IMG/VR virus record: IMGVR_UViG_3300044846_002352
Coordinates: 1-35,306 of that record
Reading direction: 5' to 3' (one strand)
Length of the DNA: 35,306 nt
From: a virus
The position numbers and the translations under genes are program-made. This document shows, one piece after another, positions 25,037 to 31,430 of this stretch. The stretch's first letter is position 1. Every line of letters starts with the position of its first letter. Below the pieces are notes generated by a model that was not told where the DNA came from, did not search any database, and saw only the letters and a list, made by a program, of their open reading frames with translations.

Positions 25037-26085
25037 AGAATTATTGATACAAGATTAATAATACTAATAACACTATTATTTGTTTTAACAACATTCAATG
25101 TTAACACATCCCCACTATTAATTTGAATATATCCTGTTGATAACGGTATTGTACTATTCCCGTAATATAAACCATTAATGTATATTTCATAAGAGGTAAC
25201 ATTTTTACTACCCTCAATTTTTATGTTTGCGGTATAATCAAACGTTTGAGTATATGCGGTAGTCCCAATAGGATAATTAGCATTAAATTCGTATTGGTCA
25301 GGATTAGGTGGGTTAACGTTTTTTCTTACTTTTTTCTTTCTGTTATCCATCTCAATTAAAATTAAACTTCTACTAACTGCAGGTTTAACTTGATATTCTT
25401 CTTCATCACTTAAGAAACCCTGTAAAGTAAAAGCGTAAGATTGTATGTAGTATCTTCTTTTTTCCACATCCATAATTGATTCATCTGAAATTTCATCTAA
25501 AGTTATTGGAATATAATGTCCTTTTATTTTAGTATAAGCTTGACGAGATGAAAATTTTTCAATAACAGTTTGATTGAATTTATTTAATTCTCTCATCCTA
25601 TTACAAATAATTTTAACTGAATATTTTATATCAACAGGAACTGGCTGAGGTATTGTGTATATATCCATACCTTTTCTTTGACCATCCCACGTTGGTACCG
25701 CAGCGTAATAAAATTGTTTTCTATTAGGTATTGTATATTTTAAAGACGGTAATGTACCAAATTTCACTTCAGGTGTTCTTACTGTGGTAATAATCGGTGG
25801 TTCAACATTTTTATCAATGTTGTTAAAATCCCAAGTTTGTGTAAACTGAGACCAATTTTGAGTGGTCATTAAAATATCAACAACTTTTATTATTTTACCA
25901 CTAACAACAGTTTTTAAATCATCTTTAACAAAATCCAAAAACCCCCTATCCAAATCTTCATGTAAAATAGACTTAGGCAAGTAAGTTCCATCCTTGTTAA
26001 TATCTTCAAGAAGTTCTAATCTTCTCTCATAACCAATAGGTGGGTATGTAAGGGGTAAAGTTTTTTTAATTTTTGGTAATCCCAT
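25033..26085 (-). CDS. 15: Tail terminator / sheath stabiliser, T4 gp15-like
   Basis: A 350-aa protein. Residues 45-245 resemble gp15, the hexameric ring that caps tube and sheath and joins the tail to the neck: FVKDDLKTVVSGKIIKVVDI, TIPNRKQFYYAAVPTWDG-like region, PVPVDIKYSVKIICNRMREL, NQTVIEKFSSRQAYTKIKGH, and YIPITLDEISDESIMDVEKR followed by RYYIQSYAFTLQGFL. The last part parallels the T4 gp15 order of an IxYELSIFTRY strand, a helix with the IVEQIL pattern, a DIP strand, and RRIEWSLTFEVNGW. A C-terminal extension (about 265-350) looks like a separate small beta domain. Start and upstream stop overlap as TAATG (26087-26083), coupling it to the gp14-like gene, as in T4 where 14 and 15 are adjacent. 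Confidence 0.8.
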   Translation of the reverse strand: MGLPKIKKTLPLTYPPIGYERRLELLEDINKDGTYLPKSILHEDLDRGFLDFVKDDLKTVVSGKIIKVVDILMTTQNWSQFTQTWDFNNIDKNVEPPIITTVRTPEVKFGTLPSLKYTIPNRKQFYYAAVPTWDGQRKGMDIYTIPQPVPVDIKYSVKIICNRMRELNKFNQTVIEKFSSRQAYTKIKGHYIPITLDEISDESIMDVEKRRYYIQSYAFTLQGFLSDEEEYQVKPAVSRSLILIEMDNRKKKVRKNVNPPNPDQYEFNANYPIGTTAYTQTFDYTANIKIEGSKNVTSYEIYINGLYYGNSTIPLSTGYIQINSGDVLTLNVVKTNNSVISIINLVSIIL

Positions 26086-26600
26086 TATAATCCTCTAAAT
26101 TCGTTTTCCATTACAGGTGATGCATTTATTGTTCTATAAAAAGGTTTGTATCCTGCGTATGTGTGTTTATTATCTGAAACAACACGTCCGTCATTATTAA
26201 CCACGTAATATCTAACTCTACTTTCAGTTTCGTAATAACCAATATAATCACCATATTCAATATCAATTTCTAATTCATCTAAATGTTTTTGATAAACTGA
26301 AATCCTAGCGTTACCTGGTTCCATCTGATTAATCTTACTTGTCCCAAGAAATTTATTTTCAGGTGCTACAATTTGTAAAAACGCCTTAAACTCAACAGGT
26401 GGTAAAAATTTAACACCGTCAACGGAAGCCTCACCATACACATCATCAACATTTGTTTTCTGTTTGTCAACACGGTATAGTACAAGAGTGAAGTTCATAT
26501 CACCTTCTAACCACTCTCTCCCCATACTAATATCTAAGTTATAATCTTCCGCTCCGAAAAATTTACCTAATCTTGTTATTGGAACTATTCTATTTGACAT
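26085..26600 (-). CDS. 14: Neck protein, T4 gp14-like
   Basis: A 171-aa protein if translation starts at ATG 26600 (MSNRIVPITRLGKFFG). The frame stays open upstream to an ATG at 26678, but the extra residues (MSCGSCQIILINYTTIIIIK) come from the AT-rich gap and overlap the divergent ATPase gene, so I reject that start. Likeness to gp14: a VLYRVDKQKTNVDDVYGEAS segment (compare the D-x-I-F-GED of T4), PPVEFKAFLQI, ARISVYQKHLDELEIDIEYG, DYIGYYETESRVRYYVVN and KPFYRTI near the end. gp14 with gp13 forms the neck that links head and tail. It is coupled to the gp15-like gene. TATTTATC lies 3 nt before the ATG. Confidence 0.75.
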   Translation of the reverse strand: MSNRIVPITRLGKFFGAEDYNLDISMGREWLEGDMNFTLVLYRVDKQKTNVDDVYGEASVDGVKFLPPVEFKAFLQIVAPENKFLGTSKINQMEPGNARISVYQKHLDELEIDIEYGDYIGYYETESRVRYYVVNNDGRVVSDNKHTYAGYKPFYRTINASPVMENEFRGL

Positions 26601-26657
26601 ATTGATAAATATTTCTTTTTTGATTATTATTATAGTTGTATAGTTAATTAAAATAAT

Positions 26658-28418
26658 TTGACAACTTCCACAGGACATTTAAGTATTGAACAACAAGCAA
26701 TATCTATTCTTGAAAATTATCAGGGGTCAAATAATTATATTCTTAAATTAAAGAAACAGATTGAGTCAAATAAGAAGTATCTCCCAACGAGGGCACAATG
26801 TGATTACGTTATTGACTTCAATTTAATAGTTCCAAAAGTTGCTAAGAAATGGGTCGAGATTGACTCATACTTTTCACAAAAACTTGTTGCTGATAATCCA
26901 TTTATTAAGGAACCTGATAAAATCTATGTTGAAAAGATTTTAATTGAGAAAGATAAATCATATCACATTTGGGGTAAAATTTTTAGTGGAGAAACTATTC
27001 ACGATTTTTGGATACCAAAGGCTGCTGTCATTAAACAATACACCGAAAACTTGGTTGATGTTGATTATACAAAATATGAAAACCGACCACCACTTGCTCA
27101 CCAAAAAGAAGCAATTGAAAAGTTATTAAAAAACGACAAGTTTATCTTGGCAGATGATATGGGACTTGGTAAAACAACAAGTACTGTTATTGCGTCGTTA
27201 GAAAGTGGGGCGAATAAAGTGTTAATTATTTGCCCGGCATCACTTAAAATAAATTGGGAAAGAGAAATCAGAAACTATACTGATAAAACAATTTACATAT
27301 GTGAAGGTAAGAAGTATGAACAAGCTGATTATGTAATTCTTAATTACGACATACTTAAAAACTTCCACGACCCAAAAGATAAATTAAACTCAATAATCCT
27401 TAATTCAAAATTTGACTTGGTTGTCATTGATGAAGCACATTACGTTTCAAACGCTCAAGCTCAAAGAACAAAAATTATAATGGATGTAACCAAGGATATT
27501 AAAAAACTTTGGTTATTGACGGGAACACCAATGACTTCTCGTCCCATGAATTATTATAATATTTTGAAACTTATTGATAGTCCTGTGAGTCAAAACTGGC
27601 AAGCATACGCAATTAGATATTGTGGTGGATATCAGTTTAGAGTGGGTGGTAAAAAGATTTGGAATGTAACTGGTGCGTCCAATTTAGAAGAATTAAGAGA
27701 AAGAACCTCTCGTCAAATTTTAAGAAGATTGAAAACTGAAGTTTTAGATTTACCTGAAAAAATTATGACACCTGTTTACCTTCGTTTGAAATCAAGATTG
27801 TATGAAGGGTTGATGGGTGAATATTATGATTGGTATAATAATAGACAAGATGAGTCAAGGTCTCTTTCAGTTCAGTTTTCAAAACTTATGAAAGTAAGAC
27901 AAGTTATTGCAGAAGAAAAAATACCGATTACAATTGAACTTGCTGAGAACATTATTGAACAGGGTAAGAAAGTTATTATCTTCAGTAACTTTACCGAACC
28001 TTTAAAAAAGATACACGAACATTTTGGTAAGAAGTCTGTTTATTTAGATGGTTCAACATCAAAACCTGCAAGACAAGATGCGGTTGATAAGTTCCAAGAG
28101 AGTGATAAAATACAAGTTTTCTGTGGTAACATGAAAGCTGCGGGTGTTGGATTAACACTCACGGCAGGTGAGGCGGTTATTATGAATGACTTATCATTTG
28201 TTCCCGCAGAACATAGTCAGGCGGAAGATAGAGCCTACAGATACGGACAAAAAAATTCAGTTTCAATATACTACCCACTATTTGAAAACACGATTGAAGG
28301 TGTTATCTACGATATTCTTATAAAGAAGAAACAGATTATTGGTACGGTTATGGGTGATATAGACGAAAGTTCTGTGGATATTGTTGAACAAATACTTAAC
28401 GAAATCAATAGTAAGTAA
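26658..28418 (+). CDS. SNF2-family DNA-dependent ATPase/helicase
   Basis: A 586-aa SF2 ATPase of the SNF2 type. Motif I DDMGLGKTT (166-174, Lys172), motif Ia ICPASLKINW, motif II DEAH (258-261), motif III LTGTP (287-291), an RRLKTEVLDLPEK segment after the first RecA lobe, then in the second lobe VIIFSNFTEP, GNMKAAGVGLTLTAGE and motif VI QAEDRAYRYGQ. Residues 40-125 form an N-terminal domain before motif I. Such enzymes move along double-stranded DNA and remodel forks or anneal strands; in a T4-like phage it may do the work of UvsW. No ATG precedes motif I, so the start must be a rare codon; TTG 26658 is the best, 6 nt after the frame opens. It is divergent from the gp14-like gene and 13 nt before the SOD fusion. 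Confidence 0.9.
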   Translation: MTTSTGHLSIEQQAISILENYQGSNNYILKLKKQIESNKKYLPTRAQCDYVIDFNLIVPKVAKKWVEIDSYFSQKLVADNPFIKEPDKIYVEKILIEKDKSYHIWGKIFSGETIHDFWIPKAAVIKQYTENLVDVDYTKYENRPPLAHQKEAIEKLLKNDKFILADDMGLGKTTSTVIASLESGANKVLIICPASLKINWEREIRNYTDKTIYICEGKKYEQADYVILNYDILKNFHDPKDKLNSIILNSKFDLVVIDEAHYVSNAQAQRTKIIMDVTKDIKKLWLLTGTPMTSRPMNYYNILKLIDSPVSQNWQAYAIRYCGGYQFRVGGKKIWNVTGASNLEELRERTSRQILRRLKTEVLDLPEKIMTPVYLRLKSRLYEGLMGEYYDWYNNRQDESRSLSVQFSKLMKVRQVIAEEKIPITIELAENIIEQGKKVIIFSNFTEPLKKIHEHFGKKSVYLDGSTSKPARQDAVDKFQESDKIQVFCGNMKAAGVGLTLTAGEAVIMNDLSFVPAEHSQAEDRAYRYGQKNSVSIYYPLFENTIEGVIYDILIKKKQIIGTVMGDIDESSVDIVEQILNEINSK

Positions 28419-28419
28419 G

Positions 28420-28427
28420 TATTTATA
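28420..28427 (+). promoter_or_regulatory. TATTTATA motif before the SOD-fusion gene
   Basis: Coding-strand TATTTATA, 4 nt before the ATG at 28432, in the 13-nt gap after the ATPase stop codon. Confidence 0.35.
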
Positions 28428-28431
28428 ATTA

Positions 28432-29937
28432 ATGAAATCGTTAAATTTAGTATCAGAGTCATTAGTTAGTCGTATATTAGGTGAGGAAACTCAACCTGAA
28501 ACCAAATTTTTTATTAACGAAATGAAAACCATAGGTATTGATAAATTACCTTATGGTTATGCATCATTAAGAAGATTTATTGACCCTGAAACAATGAAGT
28601 TTCATTACCAAAAACATTACAAGGGGTATGTGAAAAAATTAAATTCAGCTCTTCGTAAAAAAGATTATGGAGATGTTGAATTGGAGAACATTGTTAGACA
28701 AATTTCAAAGTATAATACAACAATAAGAAATAATGCAGGTGGAGCATTTAACCACGCATTATTTTGGAAGATGTTATCACCCACACCACAAAAACCAAGT
28801 GGTGAGGTATTCGAAAAGATTGTTAAACAATTTGGAACATATCGCAACTTCAAAACTAAATTTGAAGAAATTTCAAGAAAAAGATTTGGTTCAGGATGGT
28901 GTTGGTTAGTTTTAACCGATACAGGTAGATTAAAAGTTATGTCTACATCAAATCAGGACAACCCACTTATGAATATAATAAATAAGGGTGGTTTTCCGTT
29001 GTTAGGTTTGGATTTATGGGAACACGCTTATTATTTAAAATACCAAAACAAAAGAGACGAATATATTGAGAATTTTTGGGAGGTAATTAACTGGGAATTT
29101 GTTAACGAGTTATACAAATCAAAAACTGAAAAAAAATTGAACGAATCAATTTCACCAAAAAAACTGTTATACGAAAACGTATCTGATTACTCAGATATTT
29201 TTAGTAACAATAAAAATGTTCTTTGGACTTATAGAAGATGTATTGATAATACATTGAAGAGAGTTTTATCTGATAAATGGCATGAAAACAATCAATACTC
29301 TGAAGGTTCATCTTCAGGTATCTACGACTTAGAACAACCAGGTCGTTCAGTAATTAATAAATTAAATACGAACTATATTGGGTTTAAAATTTTAGTTGAT
29401 GATTTAAATGTTGTTCTTACAAAAATAAATAAACCTACATTAAATTTTATTGGAGCAACACCTTCACAACAAATAGAAGAAATAAATAAATTTTGTTCTT
29501 ATATGGAGTTTTTTGGTGACAGAATTTTTAAAGGGTCTAAAACTCTTGATAAAATTATGAAGCTTTTAAATAGAACACATGAAAAAGGTGGTAAACTTGA
29601 GGAGTATGTCGCTAACAAAATCAATCAAGAATTTGGTGAAGGAACTGCGGTTGTAGTTGGTAGTTTAGGTTCAAAAGAAGATTTTGCAGGAACTGATTTA
29701 ACAGTTAATTTTGATAATAAAATACAAAATGCTCAAGTTAAACCAATTTTAAATATGGAAGTAATTGAAGGATTCTATCATATTAAAATTAGAGGATTTG
29801 TTAAAAAATTTAATACCGACTTATTAATTTTCTCAAATATTAACAAAGAAGTTTATATTTTTAAAAACAAAACTGTCGCATTTAGTTCAAGTATGTTTAA
29901 AATCCCAACACAAGATTTAATTTATACTGTGAATTGA
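28432..29937 (+). CDS. Mn/Fe superoxide dismutase fused to a PD-(D/E)XK-like domain
   Basis: A 501-aa fusion. Residues 38-228 are a complete iron/manganese superoxide dismutase, which converts superoxide to peroxide and oxygen. Metal ligands are His58 (in KFHYQKHYKGYV), His108 (in AGGAFNHALFW), and Asp194 and His198 (in GLDLWEHAYY); Tyr66 is in the gateway position. Gly104 together with Gln175 (in STSNQDNPL) is the manganese-type pattern. Residues 230-500 are foreign to SOD. Within them GKLEEYVANKI (Glu390/391), GTDLTV (Asp422) and AQVKP (Gln435, Lys437) have the order of a PD-(D/E)XK nuclease core. Residues 1-36 add an acidic N-terminal extension (SESLVSRILGEE) that could be a capsid-targeting peptide. 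The SOD call is firm, the nuclease call is inference, and the combined role is unknown. It lies between the ATPase and the gp13-like gene. Confidence 0.9.
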   Translation: MKSLNLVSESLVSRILGEETQPETKFFINEMKTIGIDKLPYGYASLRRFIDPETMKFHYQKHYKGYVKKLNSALRKKDYGDVELENIVRQISKYNTTIRNNAGGAFNHALFWKMLSPTPQKPSGEVFEKIVKQFGTYRNFKTKFEEISRKRFGSGWCWLVLTDTGRLKVMSTSNQDNPLMNIINKGGFPLLGLDLWEHAYYLKYQNKRDEYIENFWEVINWEFVNELYKSKTEKKLNESISPKKLLYENVSDYSDIFSNNKNVLWTYRRCIDNTLKRVLSDKWHENNQYSEGSSSGIYDLEQPGRSVINKLNTNYIGFKILVDDLNVVLTKINKPTLNFIGATPSQQIEEINKFCSYMEFFGDRIFKGSKTLDKIMKLLNRTHEKGGKLEEYVANKINQEFGEGTAVVVGSLGSKEDFAGTDLTVNFDNKIQNAQVKPILNMEVIEGFYHIKIRGFVKKFNTDLLIFSNINKEVYIFKNKTVAFSSSMFKIPTQDLIYTVN

Positions 29938-29955
29938 TATTTATATAAAAATATC
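29936..29955 (+). promoter_or_regulatory. TATTTATA motif inside a small palindrome before the gp13-like gene
   Basis: TATTTATA (29938-29945), 15 nt before the ATG at 29961, forms one arm of an inverted repeat GATATTT-N6-AAATATC in the 23-nt gap between the two genes. The repeat begins at the SOD-fusion stop codon. It could act as a promoter element or a weak hairpin. Confidence 0.35.
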
Positions 29956-29960
29956 ACTTC

Positions 29961-31091
29961 ATGAATACAATAATAGCAGAACCTTACAGAAGTCAACTAT
30001 ACACAAAAGTTAGACACGTATTAGGAGCACCAATTCGTTCAATTGAATTAGAAGATGAACAAATGGACTCAATCTTAGAATTTTCTATTGGGGACTATTC
30101 TCAATATGTTCAAGATTGGTTAATTGAATCACAATGGACTTCATTATATAATTTAAATTTAGATACACAGTCTTTATCAAGAGCATTTCTTACAAAAAGT
30201 TTAGATTACGAAAATAGATACGCGCAAGCATACTCTAAAATAGTTGGTTTACAATCATCACCACTTGGTGATTGGGAACTTAAAAAAGACTTTATTACAT
30301 TAGTTCCGAATCAACAGATTTATGAAATTCCTGCAGGTCGTGAAATTAATGAATTACTATGGTTCACACCGGCAACTCTAAACAACGTATTATTCGACCC
30401 ATGGAGTTTTGGGGCGTTAGGTGGTACAGGTATAGGTGGACCTGGTGGTTTTGCACAAATGGGAGGTTCGGGTTCATACTTTATGATGCCAGCATTTGAT
30501 ATGTTATTAAGGATGCAAGAGATTAATATTCAGAGAAGAATTATTGGTGGTGATTTAACTTATAGAATTACAGGGTTACCTAATGGTAAAAAAGCAATTC
30601 ATTTAATGCAAACACCAGGTGGTAAATTTGATTTTGGTAACTCATCATTAAACCATCACCAAGTTTGGTATTGGTATTACGATGTTGGTCCTCAAGATAG
30701 AGACGCTTGTTTAGCTGCTAACCCTGATATTATTAAACTTCCTTCTGATGTTCCGATGAACTCAATTGGTTGGGTTGACTTAAATGACCCCGCACAACAG
30801 TGGGTTAGAAGATATTTTGTCGCAAGTTGTAAAGAAACATTATCAAAAGTTAGAGGAAAATATTCAGGAAACTTAAAGACACCTGACTCTGAATTAACTA
30901 TGGATTACGCTACTTTAGCAACTGAGGGTAAAGATGAAAAAACAAAACTTATTGAGGAATTAATTGGTGCCGATGGTAGATTAACAAGATTAAGACCTGA
31001 AAAAATAATGGAACGTGAGGCGTTAATTGCTGAAAATCTTAACAAACAAATGAAGTTTAGAGCGTTCCCAAGAAATATGTATGTTATTTAA
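29961..31091 (+). CDS. 13: Neck / head-tail connector protein, T4 gp13-like
   Basis: A 376-aa protein whose N-terminus (TKVRHVLGAPIRSIELEDEQ, then MDSILEFSIGDYSQYVQD) has the adaptor pattern of gp13-type neck proteins: a helix with R-x-L-G-x-P, an I-x-I-E-L strand, a DEQ turn, and a long helix ending in a tyrosine-rich segment. The centre (about 145-175) is a Gly-rich loop (GALGGTGIGGPGGFAQMGG), followed by a VWYWYYDVG strand, and the C-terminal 90 residues are helical. Proteins of this type bind the portal and receive the tail via gp14. It is on the plus strand, away from the minus-strand gp14- and gp15-like genes from which the SNF2 and SOD genes separate it. T4 gp13 has 309 residues. The SOD-fusion gene lies just upstream. 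Confidence 0.75.
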   Translation: MNTIIAEPYRSQLYTKVRHVLGAPIRSIELEDEQMDSILEFSIGDYSQYVQDWLIESQWTSLYNLNLDTQSLSRAFLTKSLDYENRYAQAYSKIVGLQSSPLGDWELKKDFITLVPNQQIYEIPAGREINELLWFTPATLNNVLFDPWSFGALGGTGIGGPGGFAQMGGSGSYFMMPAFDMLLRMQEINIQRRIIGGDLTYRITGLPNGKKAIHLMQTPGGKFDFGNSSLNHHQVWYWYYDVGPQDRDACLAANPDIIKLPSDVPMNSIGWVDLNDPAQQWVRRYFVASCKETLSKVRGKYSGNLKTPDSELTMDYATLATEGKDEKTKLIEELIGADGRLTRLRPEKIMEREALIAENLNKQMKFRAFPRNMYVI

Positions 31092-31094
31092 TTT

Positions 31095-31430
31095 ATGAGT
31101 ATTCAAAAATCAATTCCGATGAGAAGAGTTATCGGAAACCAAGTATTAACAACTTCTGAAGTATGTATGATTTCAGATGAAAAATATACAACAGAAGGAG
31201 AAAGTGTTGTAATTACTAAAGAATTAGATAAAATTGAAATTATTTTAAATCATAGTAATACCGACCACGTAATAGTAAAAGCCCTTACAAACACAAAAAT
31301 CAAACCCATTGAGGGTTTGATTGATGAAGAATTTAATGAAATTAATATTGAAAAAGGTGCTTGTGTTGAACTATATTACGCATTTGGTTCATGGTTTATA
31401 GTTTCATCAGACGGGTTGAAACAGTCTTAA
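31095..31430 (+). CDS. Unknown 111-aa protein after the connector
   Basis: Not recognised. It follows the gp13-like gene by 3 nt and so belongs to the same unit. The sequence is beta-rich and soluble; residues 75-111 (KGACVELYYAFGSWFIVSSD preceded by an IDEEFNEINIE segment) resemble the end of a small jelly-roll or fibre-associated fold, which would suit a minor structural protein, but this is only an impression. Codons for residues around 70 form a perfect hairpin (31298-31322). The stop codon overlaps the stop of DNA polymerase on the other strand in a shared TTAA (31427-31430). Confidence 0.7.
   Translation: MSIQKSIPMRRVIGNQVLTTSEVCMISDEKYTTEGESVVITKELDKIEIILNHSNTDHVIVKALTNTKIKPIEGLIDEEFNEINIEKGACVELYYAFGSWFIVSSDGLKQS
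31298..31322 (+). repeat. Perfect 10-bp inverted repeat inside a coding region
   Basis: AATCAAACCC and GGGTTTGATT surround the 5-nt loop ATTGA within the 111-aa gene. No T-run follows on either strand, so it is not a standard terminator; it would form a stable RNA hairpin on either strand. Confidence 0.5.

Noticed and set aside
26601-26678. N-terminal extension of the gp14-like protein to an ATG at 26678
   Set aside because: The added residues are Ile-rich translation of an AT-rich gap, overlap the divergent ATPase gene, and MSNRIVPITRLGKFFG at 26600 is a natural start.
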